Source of the DNA: Gammaproteobacteria bacterium
Lineage (GTDB): Bacteria; Pseudomonadota; Gammaproteobacteria; Enterobacterales; Psychrobiaceae
Reading direction: 5' to 3'
Length of the DNA stretch: 64,000 nt
Assembly: GCA_013214965.1 (NCBI GenBank)
Contig: JABSRU010000013.1
Coordinates: 1-64,000, forward strand
The translations under genes and the position numbers were made by a program. The notes beneath the pieces are model-generated. The model did no database searches. It was not told the DNA's origin and saw nothing but the letters and a program-made list of their open reading frames with translations. This document shows, piece after piece, positions 17,613 through 27,194 of the stretch (positions are counted from its first letter, which is position 1; each line of letters starts with the position of its first letter).

Positions 17613-18311
17613 TTAGAACTTTAGAATCTCTTTAATGAAAGGGATGGTAAGCTTACGTTGCGCTTGTAATGAGGCTTTATCGAGTTGATCTAACGTATCA
17701 AACAACGTTCTTAAATCACGATCTAAACGATTAAATAAATACCGTCCAACCTCATCTGCTAACACCAATCCCCTAGCTTCTGCTCTACGTTGCATGGCAA
17801 CTAACTTGTCTTCATCAGACATCGACTTCACATGATAGCTAATACCCCAACTTAATCGAGACACCAGATCTGGTAAATTAAAGCCACTTTGAGCAGGGCT
17901 ATAATTTGAACTAACGATGAGCTTGCCACCACTTTCTTTAACCCGATTATAGAGGTCAAAGAGCGCCTCTTCCCACATCGGATTACCGGCTACTTGATCA
18001 ATATTATCAAGGCATAGCATCGACACGTTGTGTAAATCTTCTAACACAGCGCAACTCATACTAGGATGGAGTTCAAAGGGAATATAGAAGGAACTTTGCT
18101 CGCGTTTCTGTGCGGCAGCACAGCAAGCATGCAGCAAATGGGTTTTGCCTGATTTCGGCGCCCCCCACAGATAGATAAACGAACTGTTTTCGTCTTGGGA
18201 TATTTTAGATAGAAATGCTAGCATTTCATTATTATCACCAGGATAAAAACTATTAAAAGTTTCATCATCTGGTAAATACACAGGCAGTGATAACTGTCTC
18301 GGATTAGACAA
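17613..18311 (-). CDS. hda: DnaA regulatory inactivator Hda
   Basis: A 232-residue AAA+ protein homologous to DnaA domain III. Hda bound to the sliding clamp stimulates DnaA-ATP hydrolysis and prevents re-initiation. The clamp-binding motif QLSLP is at residues 6-10 and a P-loop-like segment (GAPKSGKTH) at 50-58. The start is a TTG at 18311, with AAAGAG upstream; non-ATG starts are known for hda. DUF2066 lies upstream on the same strand and purM diverges beyond, the familiar order. Confidence 0.92.
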   Translation of the reverse strand: MSNPRQLSLPVYLPDDETFNSFYPGDNNEMLAFLSKISQDENSSFIYLWGAPKSGKTHLLHACCAAAQKREQSSFYIPFELHPSMSCAVLEDLHNVSMLCLDNIDQVAGNPMWEEALFDLYNRVKESGGKLIVSSNYSPAQSGFNLPDLVSRLSWGISYHVKSMSDEDKLVAMQRRAEARGLVLADEVGRYLFNRLDRDLRTLFDTLDQLDKASLQAQRKLTIPFIKEILKF

Positions 18312-18415
18312 GCTTTATACTCTTTACTAATTTATAACTCGTTAATAATAGCATTGCCGTTATTAGACAAGCAACTAATTGACACCCCTTAGGATGCGTT
18401 GGCATAATTAATGGT

Positions 18416-19528
18416 CTAATTGGCATCGTCAAGGGTAAAAATCAAGCGTTTAGATTGATGCCACCTAAACTCAATCAGTTGACTAAAAGTAAATCGTTGT
18501 TGGCTCACTAACTTCTTTTCAAGATTAATTGTATCTAGCAGAGACTTTTCTTCACCTAATATATTAGCAACAAATCTATATTTCCCAGCGATGACTTCAA
18601 TTAACTGTAACGACTCGATCGCTTTTAACGATGTTAAATAATTGGACACCGCGACATAGGTTTCGATGGTATCGACATCGAGGACATCAAATTGTAATTG
18701 TGCCGCTTGTGTTTGAGTATCGACACTAAACTGACGTGAGAAAAAATCTGTACTCTGGTCAATCACAGCTGTCATTGCCAAAGATTGCGTCGAAAATTCA
18801 TCTGAGCCAGAACCGAAAATGATCGCTGGCTGCCCCAAGCTTTGATTAACCTGATAAATGACCCAGCTCATCCGATAAGAAACACCAGATTGATAGACTT
18901 TTGCAAGGATCATAAAATCGGTTTGATAACGCTTATTGGCCTGAGCAACGTTCTCTGAGAACAACCCCCAAATATCCATCATTTCAACCAATAATTGGTC
19001 TTCTAAATCCCACACCGGTAAAAGTAAAGGCATGCCGCGAGAACTAGCTTGCTGCTGGACCACGCTAATCAGAGTTTGATCAGAGTTTTCGTTCAATACA
19101 TTGCGTTGTTGTTGAGAGTCTTCAAATCCTAGCCATAGCATCACCGACGGTCTGCGCTTACCCCAAATTGAAAGACCAGCCGACTTTAATAACTGATCGA
19201 CCAATTGCTCATTAAACGTCGCCGATAAAAACAATCGATTATTGATGCGATTAAAATTAAAACCTGATGTAAATGTCATTGCCTTTTTTAAGGCGATGAC
19301 AATTTGTGGGTTATCTAATACTTGTTTGTTGCCTGACACCTTAACTAACACTTGAGAGAATAATGTTTTGATCACTTTATTTCGTTGTTGTTTACTTTGA
19401 TTGGTTACTGGTAACGTTGAACGATAAAGATCAGTAACAATGCTTGCAAACGCCGAATGAGAACAACTAAAAAGAATAGCGCATAAAGCAAAGATTTTAA
19501 GATATGGTTTCACTAAAGATAAGCTCAA
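18416..19528 (-). CDS. DUF2066 exported protein
   Basis: A 370-residue protein of the DUF2066 family. A signal peptide covers about residues 1-28 (ending SHSAFA), so it is periplasmic or membrane-attached. Family function is unknown. It is regularly found between hda and purM in gammaproteobacteria, on the strand opposite to purM, exactly as here. No catalytic motif is recognised. Confidence 0.85.
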   Translation of the reverse strand: MSLSLVKPYLKIFALCAILFSCSHSAFASIVTDLYRSTLPVTNQSKQQRNKVIKTLFSQVLVKVSGNKQVLDNPQIVIALKKAMTFTSGFNFNRINNRLFLSATFNEQLVDQLLKSAGLSIWGKRRPSVMLWLGFEDSQQQRNVLNENSDQTLISVVQQQASSRGMPLLLPVWDLEDQLLVEMMDIWGLFSENVAQANKRYQTDFMILAKVYQSGVSYRMSWVIYQVNQSLGQPAIIFGSGSDEFSTQSLAMTAVIDQSTDFFSRQFSVDTQTQAAQLQFDVLDVDTIETYVAVSNYLTSLKAIESLQLIEVIAGKYRFVANILGEEKSLLDTINLEKKLVSQQRFTFSQLIEFRWHQSKRLIFTLDDAN

Positions 19529-19658
19529 GGTAATGGATAACTAATTCTAGCATACTCGTTTAATAAATCACCCAATAGAAATAATGCTCAAGCAAACACC
19601 AATAGAGCAAAAAAACGAGAGGCTTATCACCATTTATTAAGCGAATCGATCCAAAAGA

Positions 19659-19694
19659 GTGAAATAAATCTCATTTTTCGATGTTTTATTTCAC
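19659..19694. promoter_or_regulatory. Inverted repeat upstream of purM
   Basis: GTGAAATAAA (19659-19668) and TTTATTTCAC (19685-19694) form a perfect 10-base inverted repeat around a 16-base centre, 55-90 bases before the purM start. It may be an operator or a leader hairpin. It does not resemble the PurR consensus. Confidence 0.4.
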
Positions 19695-19748
19695 GTATTG
19701 GGTTAAAATGTGCGGGAAATTTTTCAGCCAATTAGATAGAAGGTTCTT

Positions 19749-20786
19749 GTGAGCAATTCAAAAACTCTTAGTTATAAAGACGCCGGTGTAGATATCGATG
19801 CAGGTAACGCACTTGTTGAAAACATCAAAAGCGTGGTAAAGCGTACTCACCGTCCAGAGGTTATGGGAAATATTGGTGGTTTTGGGGCTTTATGTCAATT
19901 GCCAACCAAATACAAAGAGCCAGTGCTGGTATCAGGCACTGATGGTGTAGGGACAAAACTACGCCTAGCTATCGATTTAAAACGTCATGAAAGTGTTGGC
20001 ATCGATCTGGTTGCAATGTGTGTCAATGACTTAATTGTTCAAGGCGCTGAGCCTCTGTTCTTCCTCGATTATTTTGCTACCGCCAAGTTAGATGTCGACG
20101 TTGCGACACAAGTTGTCACGGGTATTGGTAAAGGCTGTGAGATGTCTGGTTGTGCATTAATTGGTGGTGAAACAGCTGAAATGCCTGGTATGTACCATGG
20201 CGATGATTATGACATGGCTGGTTTCTGTGTTGGCGTCGTTGAAAAAGCAGATATTATTGACGGATCTAAGGTCAGTGACGGTGATGCCCTCATCGCATTA
20301 GCTTCTTCTGGACCGCATTCGAATGGTTTTTCACTCATTCGTAAAGTATTGGAAGTAAGCAATACCGATACTTCAGAATTATTAGCAGGCAAATCTATTG
20401 CTGATCATTTAATGGAACCTACTCGAATTTACGTTAAAAACGTGCTTGATGTCATTGCTAAGCATAATGTTCATGCGTTATCTCATATCACTGGTGGTGG
20501 TTTTTGGGAAAATATTCCTCGCGTATTACCTGATCATTACAAAGCAGTTATTGATGGTAAGAGCTGGCAATGGCCAACAATATTTAATTGGTTACAGGAA
20601 AAAGGTAACATTGAGACCTACGAAATGTACCGTACTTTTAACTGTGGCGTAGGTATTGTCATGGTTGTGCCACAATCAGACTTAACGAGTGCTTTGGCTC
20701 AATTTAAAGAGCTTGGTGAAAATGCTTGGCATATCGGCAATATTGCAAGTCGTCAAGATCAAGAAGAGCAAGTCGAGATTGTATAA
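19749..20786 (+). CDS. purM: Phosphoribosylformylglycinamidine cyclo-ligase (AIR synthetase)
   Basis: A 345-residue PurM enzyme, step five of purine synthesis, closing FGAM to AIR with ATP; the length equals E. coli PurM. Motifs seen are [12 protein letters not shown] near 63-74, [11 protein letters not shown] near 139-149 and [13 protein letters not shown] near 247-259. The start is GTG at 19749 with AGAAGG upstream. purN follows with a two-base gap, an operon as in E. coli. Confidence 0.97.
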   Translation: MSNSKTLSYKDAGVDIDAGNALVENIKSVVKRTHRPEVMGNIGGFGALCQLPTKYKEPVLVSGTDGVGTKLRLAIDLKRHESVGIDLVAMCVNDLIVQGAEPLFFLDYFATAKLDVDVATQVVTGIGKGCEMSGCALIGGETAEMPGMYHGDDYDMAGFCVGVVEKADIIDGSKVSDGDALIALASSGPHSNGFSLIRKVLEVSNTDTSELLAGKSIADHLMEPTRIYVKNVLDVIAKHNVHALSHITGGGFWENIPRVLPDHYKAVIDGKSWQWPTIFNWLQEKGNIETYEMYRTFNCGVGIVMVVPQSDLTSALAQFKELGENAWHIGNIASRQDQEEQVEIV

Positions 20787-20788
20787 GT

Positions 20789-21442
20789 ATGACTAAAAAA
20801 ATTGTCGTCTTAATCTCTGGAAACGGCAGTAATTTGCAAGCTATTATGGACGGTTGTAGTAGTAACGCTATTGCCGGTCAGGTGGTTGCGGTTGTGTCCA
20901 ATCGTCCTAATGTTTATGGATTACAACGAGCGGCAGATGCCGACATCGCCAATGCTGTGCTCGATCACAAGCAATTTGAAACTCGTGATGACTATGACCT
21001 TGCATTAATAGAGTTGATTGATAAATACCAACCTGATGTCGTGATATTAGCTGGGTTCATGCGAATTTTAACCGCTAACTTTGTCAATCATTACCAAGGA
21101 AAGATGCTCAACATTCACCCTTCGTTATTGCCAAAATATCAAGGGCTTAATACCCACCAAAGAGCTATTGATAATGGTGACAAAGAGCATGGTGTTAGTG
21201 TGCACTTTGTCACGGAAGAGCTTGATGGTGGGCCGGTGGTGTTGCAAGCCAAAGTGCCTATTTTCCCAGAAGATAGTGCCGATGACTTAGCACAAAGGAT
21301 CCACGTTCAAGAACATCGAATCTACCCGATGGTGACTGATTGGTTGTGTCGAGAACGATTAAAGATGCAGGCACAAGACGGCGAATTTATCGCGATATTA
21401 GATCATCATATTTTAGCTAAACAAGGTTATGCAATCGACTAA
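20789..21442 (+). CDS. purN: Phosphoribosylglycinamide formyltransferase
   Basis: A 217-residue GAR transformylase using 10-formyltetrahydrofolate, step three of purine synthesis. It shows LISGNGSNLQAI at the N-terminus and the active-site segment LNIHPSLLPKYQGLNTH near 105-121 (Asn, His), with a conserved Asp in EELDGGPVV. The ATG at 20789, two bases after the purM stop, gives the family length; in-frame upstream starts would lie inside purM. A clear terminator follows. Confidence 0.96.
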   Translation: MTKKIVVLISGNGSNLQAIMDGCSSNAIAGQVVAVVSNRPNVYGLQRAADADIANAVLDHKQFETRDDYDLALIELIDKYQPDVVILAGFMRILTANFVNHYQGKMLNIHPSLLPKYQGLNTHQRAIDNGDKEHGVSVHFVTEELDGGPVVLQAKVPIFPEDSADDLAQRIHVQEHRIYPMVTDWLCRERLKMQAQDGEFIAILDHHILAKQGYAID

Positions 21443-21462
21443 CCGTCAGATAAATATTGAGC

Positions 21463-21491
21463 AGGAACTCAGCGCTTGAGTTCCTCTTTTT
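21463..21491 (+). terminator. Intrinsic terminator of purMN
   Basis: AGGAACTCA (21463-21471) pairs perfectly with TGAGTTCCT (21477-21485) across a 5-base loop, followed by CTTTTTA. The T tract reaches the stop codon of the convergent gene. Confidence 0.9.
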
Positions 21492-21795
21492 ATGCTTTAA
21501 TAATACTCACTTCAACATCATCAATAGTTTGAGCAAAGCCGACTTCACATTCAACAAAATATTTACCATTGCTAGTTTTCCACTGCCCTTCGACCGAAAA
21601 CCCTTGGTTACTTTGGTTAACTAATCCTTGCCAATGCTTCGGTGATAGCCCCATTTCAGATAAACTTTCTTCGCTTAACTCTTCACATGCAGCCTTAGCA
21701 CTCGTGGCCTTTTCAATGGATTCCTCCGCATAAACACTAGGGACAATTAGGCCAAAAACCAACATTAATAGCACTTTATTATTATTATTTTTCAT
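21490..21795 (-). CDS. Small exported protein of unknown function
   Basis: A 101-residue protein with a clear signal peptide (residues 1-23, ending VYA). The mature part has two cysteines (AACEELS and FVECEVG) that could form a disulfide in the periplasm. I do not recognise the family. It is convergent with purN and has its own 290-base upstream region shared with asnB. The reading frame has a proper start and signal sequence, so a real gene is likely. Confidence 0.65.
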   Translation of the reverse strand: MKNNNNKVLLMLVFGLIVPSVYAEESIEKATSAKAACEELSEESLSEMGLSPKHWQGLVNQSNQGFSVEGQWKTSNGKYFVECEVGFAQTIDDVEVSIIKA

Positions 21796-22086
21796 TTGTA
21801 GGACCTTATTATTAATTCAATAAAAGAGTACACCGAAAATTTTATATTGACAAGGTTTATGCACTGGGATATAAACATTGTAAAAATAAATATATAAAAC
21901 AAGTTGAGTAGATTTTAAGATAAAAATCATTTAACTTGAATAAATTAACTAAGTGTAATAACACTAGTGCCTTTCAGAACATACCGCCAAACGACAACAG
22001 CTTGCTATTGTTTCAATCATTGTGTAATAAACAATTTGTATTTTAATGCCCAAAATTCAGGCAATTTATTTGGAGAGTATTTTTTC

Positions 22087-23754
22087 ATGTGTTCAATTTT
22101 TTCGATTTTAGATCTTAAGTCAGATCCAGTACAACTACGGGCCACTGCGCTAGAAATGTCTAAACTGATGCGCCACCGAGGACCTGATTGGTCAGGTATA
22201 TATGCCGGTGAGCGTGCTATTTTGGCTCATGAACGCCTATCTATTGTTGATGTTAACAACGGAGCACAACCTCTCTATAACGAACAGAAAAGTCATATAC
22301 TTGCAGTCAATGGTGAAATATACAATCACAAAGAGCTTGGTGCTGAAATGCCAGATTATCCTTTTCAGACTCAATCTGATTGTGAAATAATTTTAGCGCT
22401 TTATCAGCGTGACGGTGTTGAATTTTTAGATAAGTTAAATGGCATGTTCGCTTTCGTACTTTATGATGAAAAAGAAGATCGATATTTACTGGGTCGTGAT
22501 CACATGGGGATCATTCCAATGTACACCGGTCGTGACGAACATGGTAACTTCTACGTTGCCTCCGAAATGAAAGCTTTAGTACCGGTTTGTAAAACAGTTG
22601 AAGAATTCCCTCCTGGTCATTTTTTCGATAGCAAAATTGGTAAAATGGTTAAATATTACGATCGCAAGTGGCGTGATTTCGACGCAGTATCAAGCAACAC
22701 CAGTTCAGCAAGCGATTTACGTGTTGCTTTAGAGAACTCTGTCAAACGTCAATTAATGTCTGATGTACCTTATGGTGTGTTACTTTCAGGCGGACTGGAT
22801 AGCTCAGTTATTTCGGCCATCACCAAAAACTTTGCAGAACGACGCGTCGAAGACAATGGGGATAGCGAAGCCTGGTGGCCACAGTTGCATTCATTTGCCG
22901 TCGGATTAGAAGGTTCCCCTGATTTAATCGCCGCCCAAAAAGTTGCTGATCATCTAGGGACGGTTCATCACCCAGTACTCTTTACCATTCAAGAAGGATT
23001 AGATGCATTAAAAGACGTTATCTATCATCTTGAGACCTACGATGTCACCACGATTAGAGCATCAACACCGATGTACCTAATGGCTCGCAAGATCAAGGCG
23101 ATGGGGATTAAAATGGTGCTTTCAGGTGAAGGCTCAGACGAACTGCTTGGTGGCTATTTGTACTTCCATAAAGCGCCTAATGCCCGTGAGTTTCATGAAG
23201 AAACCGTGCGTAAACTTGATAAACTGCATCTGTTCGATTGTAATCGTGCTAACAAAGCGATGGCAGCATGGGGTGTTGAGGCTCGTGTACCTTTCCTTGA
23301 TAAAGAGTTTATTGATGCAGCTATGTCGATCAACCCGGAAGATAAAATGATTAAAGACGGTAAAATTGAGAAGAACATCTTGCGTGAAGCGTTCGCAGAC
23401 TCATTACCAGAAAGTATCGTATGGCGTCAAAAAGAGCAGTTTTCTGACGGTGTCGGTTACTCTTGGATTGACGAGTTGAAAGCTTATGCAGCCACTCAAG
23501 TCACAGATAGCCAGCTTGAAAATGCTAAATTCAAATTCGAGCACAACACACCAGATAGTAAAGAAGGTTATTTGTTTAGAACAATCTTCGCACAGCATTT
23601 CCCATTAGATGCTGCAGCACAGTGTGTCCCAGGTGGTAAGTCAGTTGCCTGTTCGACTCCTGAAGCCTTGGCATGGGATGAAAGCTTCCGCAACATGAAT
23701 GAGCCATCAGGTCGTGCGATAGCTGCCGTGCACAACGACAGTTATAGTACATAG
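22087..23754 (+). CDS. asnB: Asparagine synthase B (glutamine-hydrolysing)
   Basis: A 555-residue enzyme that makes asparagine from aspartate, ATP and glutamine. After removal of Met the N-terminal residue is Cys2, the Ntn nucleophile of the glutaminase domain (MRHRGPDWSG, then VNGEIYNH). The synthetase domain has the PP-loop LSGGLDSS near residue 231. I chose ATG 22087 because Cys must be residue 2 and GGAGAG lies upstream; a start 40 codons earlier would bury it. A shared terminator separates it from gsk. Confidence 0.97.
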   Translation: MCSIFSILDLKSDPVQLRATALEMSKLMRHRGPDWSGIYAGERAILAHERLSIVDVNNGAQPLYNEQKSHILAVNGEIYNHKELGAEMPDYPFQTQSDCEIILALYQRDGVEFLDKLNGMFAFVLYDEKEDRYLLGRDHMGIIPMYTGRDEHGNFYVASEMKALVPVCKTVEEFPPGHFFDSKIGKMVKYYDRKWRDFDAVSSNTSSASDLRVALENSVKRQLMSDVPYGVLLSGGLDSSVISAITKNFAERRVEDNGDSEAWWPQLHSFAVGLEGSPDLIAAQKVADHLGTVHHPVLFTIQEGLDALKDVIYHLETYDVTTIRASTPMYLMARKIKAMGIKMVLSGEGSDELLGGYLYFHKAPNAREFHEETVRKLDKLHLFDCNRANKAMAAWGVEARVPFLDKEFIDAAMSINPEDKMIKDGKIEKNILREAFADSLPESIVWRQKEQFSDGVGYSWIDELKAYAATQVTDSQLENAKFKFEHNTPDSKEGYLFRTIFAQHFPLDAAAQCVPGGKSVACSTPEALAWDESFRNMNEPSGRAIAAVHNDSYST

Positions 23755-23766
23755 TTTACAATAACT

Positions 23767-23795
23767 AAAAAAGCCCGCATATTACGGGCTTTTTT
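23767..23795. terminator. Bidirectional terminator of asnB and gsk
   Basis: AAAAAAGCCCG and CGGGCTTTTTT form an 11-base-pair stem with a 7-base loop, giving T runs on both strands between the convergent asnB and gsk genes. Confidence 0.93.
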
Positions 23796-23807
23796 ATTAC
23801 TATGCTA

Positions 23808-25103
23808 TTACTGTTCCCAGTACGCTTCTTCTAAGCTGTCTTCTTTTTCAGGAAGCCCTTTCGATAATCGTGGTGAATGTTGGTTAAGCATTTCAAAACT
23901 GACACGATTTGAGTATTTACAAATTTGAGCAAACGATGAGTAAGACAACGCTTTATCCATATGCTTACTCGAGTTCGGAAAATATTGCTGATGATAATGA
24001 TTAGCCGCCATATCATGCAATAGAGCAGATAATGCCCCATCCCCCGCGCCATTGGTATTTTTAATGTTAGCAGGACCACCCATATAAGGTTCGATGTGCG
24101 AAATGACTAATAACGGTGATGAACAATCGCTTTTCCGCATTGGCCGACTAAATTCGTATTGATTAAAGTCTGTTATCGTTCCTGTACGCAATGGGTTGGT
24201 TGTTTGGCGGCGGCTGTCATGCTCGGTAAAACCCGACAAATACAAGCCATGAGCGCCAGCGGTCAATAGCACTAGATCTGCGACTTCCAGAGTTTTCACA
24301 CTCGCGGCTAACAAGTCTCTTTCGCCCGTCAATACTTCAGCTTCTTCTTCATTCATCGCCACCACACTAATATGTTGATCAATGAAATTTAACCACCACG
24401 ATGGATCCTGAGCAATAATTTGCTTAGTGCCTAAACTTAGCACAACGGGTACATCATGTTCGTTTGCGTAGTTGACAGCGGTCATAGTCGCTTGATCTAT
24501 TGTGTCATCACCATCAACCCGCATTAAATATGCACTAATCACTAATGCTGAAGAGGATTTAACAACATCTTTGTCAATAGACCCAGAAGTGAGTGCATTA
24601 GACATACCGCGGTTAAATGCAAACGTTCGCTCACCATCACTACAAATTAACGTAAAACAACGACCAATTGGGCCAGATACTGGCTGAAGAATGTCTAAAT
24701 CAACTTTAGAACTGGTATTACAAAGATACTTATAAGCATAGCCTTTAGCACGGATAGGATCGCTAATGACACCAAACAACACACTACGATCATCAGACAA
24801 CACAGAATAGTTATGTAAGGTATTACCAATAGTCCCACCGGCATATTCGTGACTAATTAAATTTTCTGATAATAACCGATTATAGATAAGCTCAGCTTGC
24901 TGATCATCAACAAGACAAGAGGTCCCTTTAATTAAACCAAATTGCTCAAGGAATTGTTCATTAACTGGCGCTTCAATATCAACTAAGGTTTGATCGATAC
25001 CACAGATATGACTGGTAATGTCAGCCTTAGTCGCTTCATTGCTCACTTTACGGGTTGTGACCGGGAAATAATGTTTAATTTTACGCTGACCAGGAAATTT
25101 CAT
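23808..25103 (-). CDS. gsk: Inosine/guanosine kinase
   Basis: A 431-residue PfkB-family kinase that phosphorylates inosine and guanosine in purine salvage; E. coli Gsk is 434. Conserved segments are MKFPGQRKIKHYFPV at the start, GIDQTLVDIEA, AGGTIGNTLHNYSVL and the catalytic NTNGAGDGALSALLHD. I chose ATG 25103, which matches the E. coli start and has AGG 7 bases upstream. It lies next to hemH and adk, as in E. coli. Confidence 0.95.
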   Translation of the reverse strand: MKFPGQRKIKHYFPVTTRKVSNEATKADITSHICGIDQTLVDIEAPVNEQFLEQFGLIKGTSCLVDDQQAELIYNRLLSENLISHEYAGGTIGNTLHNYSVLSDDRSVLFGVISDPIRAKGYAYKYLCNTSSKVDLDILQPVSGPIGRCFTLICSDGERTFAFNRGMSNALTSGSIDKDVVKSSSALVISAYLMRVDGDDTIDQATMTAVNYANEHDVPVVLSLGTKQIIAQDPSWWLNFIDQHISVVAMNEEEAEVLTGERDLLAASVKTLEVADLVLLTAGAHGLYLSGFTEHDSRRQTTNPLRTGTITDFNQYEFSRPMRKSDCSSPLLVISHIEPYMGGPANIKNTNGAGDGALSALLHDMAANHYHQQYFPNSSKHMDKALSYSSFAQICKYSNRVSFEMLNQHSPRLSKGLPEKEDSLEEAYWEQ

Positions 25104-25244
25104 TTGCAAACCTAAATATTGACACGCTTACCACTACTCAACTTAGTGATAAATAATTGGAATGCTATTTTAAACTAAAGTAGCACGCCAAGTCATAATA
25201 TTAAGAATTTTTGTGATAAAGCCCGCGCTATCGTTGCTTTTATA

Positions 25245-26261
25245 CTAAACCCAGCTAACCATTTGTTGATCGATCAGTTGTTTTAGCATCAAAATATGAT
25301 CGCTGTGATCATTTAGCGCTGGAATATAATGATAATTCACTCCACCAGCCTGTTGGAAGATACCTCTATTTTCCTCAGAAATCTCTTCCAAGGTTTCTAA
25401 ACAATCAACAGAAAAAGCAGGACAGATAATATCGATATTTTTAATGCCATTGACTGGCAAATCGCCAAGCACAACATTGGTATATGGACTAAGCCAAGTG
25501 GCTTTACCAAAACGAGATTGATATGATATCGTCCACTGCTCAGGTGTTAGCTTTAAGTTTTTAGCCAATGCCTGTGCCGTACGAAGACATTGTTCTTGAT
25601 AAGGGTCGCCTGCATCAACATAACGTTGAGGCATACCATGAAATGACATCACCAACAATTGTGATTCACTATGCTTGGCACGGCTGGCATGAACACTATT
25701 TGCTAATGCCTGAATATATTGCGGATTATCACAATAATCCATCACCATTCTAACTTCAGGTAAGTAACGAGTTTTCATTAAAATTTTGGCTATTTGATCA
25801 TAAACTACGGCGGTAGTCGTCGCGCTATATTGTGGATAAAGCGGTAGCACTACAATTTTTTTGATCCCCAGAGTTTCAAATTCTTGCATTGCTGCACGTA
25901 AGCTTGGTTCACCATAACTCATGGCGCTGCGCACCAGAATATTAGCTCGTGGTTCTTCACTGTATCGCTGATTTAATTGCTGAGCAATCGCTTCATTATA
26001 AACCCGTAATGGCGAGCCCTCAGCAGTCCAAACTTGTTGATAAAGCTTCGCAACTTTCGGACTCCGCAGCGGTAAAATAAGACCATATAATAAGGTTTTC
26101 CAAGCAAAAGAAGGCAGATCAATAACCCGTTTATCAGACAAGAACTCACCAAGATAGCGAAACACTGCGCCCGTTGTTGGTTCGCTTGGTGTTCCTAAAT
26201 TAACCACTAGCACACCGACATCATTATTTTTTGTATCAACCACTCTCACATCCACACTCAT
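25245..26261 (-). CDS. hemH: Ferrochelatase
   Basis: A 338-residue ferrochelatase that inserts Fe2+ into protoporphyrin IX, the last step of heme synthesis. Seen features are VLVVNLGTPSEP at 18-29, the catalytic-region MSFHGMPQRYVDAGDPY with its histidine near residue 207, and the C-terminal half with VDCLETLEEI. It is a membrane-associated cytoplasmic enzyme. It lies downstream of adk, separated by a weak terminator. Confidence 0.95.
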   Translation of the reverse strand: MSVDVRVVDTKNNDVGVLVVNLGTPSEPTTGAVFRYLGEFLSDKRVIDLPSFAWKTLLYGLILPLRSPKVAKLYQQVWTAEGSPLRVYNEAIAQQLNQRYSEEPRANILVRSAMSYGEPSLRAAMQEFETLGIKKIVVLPLYPQYSATTTAVVYDQIAKILMKTRYLPEVRMVMDYCDNPQYIQALANSVHASRAKHSESQLLVMSFHGMPQRYVDAGDPYQEQCLRTAQALAKNLKLTPEQWTISYQSRFGKATWLSPYTNVVLGDLPVNGIKNIDIICPAFSVDCLETLEEISEENRGIFQQAGGVNYHYIPALNDHSDHILMLKQLIDQQMVSWV

Positions 26262-26301
26262 GCTAATAATTACTGAGTTAGCCTATCACTGCCATAGGCA
26301 T

Positions 26302-26324
26302 AAAAAAAGCCCACAACGTGAGCT
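26302..26324 (-). terminator. Terminator after adk
   Basis: On the minus strand AGCTCAC-GTT-GTGGGCT forms a 7-base-pair stem with one G-U pair, followed by seven T. It lies between adk and hemH, which suggests they are at least partly separate units. Confidence 0.7.
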
Positions 26325-26376
26325 TAATCAATTGAACCGTTCAAATATCAGTGTTGGACGGTTACATGGTTAACAA

Positions 26377-27111
<735 letters not shown>

Positions 27112-27151
27112 TTAGACTTTAGCCAGATAAACGACCTCGGGAGTAAAAGGC

Positions 27152-27176
27152 AAAAAAAAAGCAGCTTAAGCTGCTT
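27152..27176 (-). terminator. Intrinsic terminator of the GAPDH gene
   Basis: The palindrome AGCAGCTTAAGCTGCT is followed on the minus strand by nine T. It lies 19 bases beyond the stop codon of the GAPDH gene. Confidence 0.9.
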
Positions 27177-27194
27177 TCTGATACTTAATTGTGA

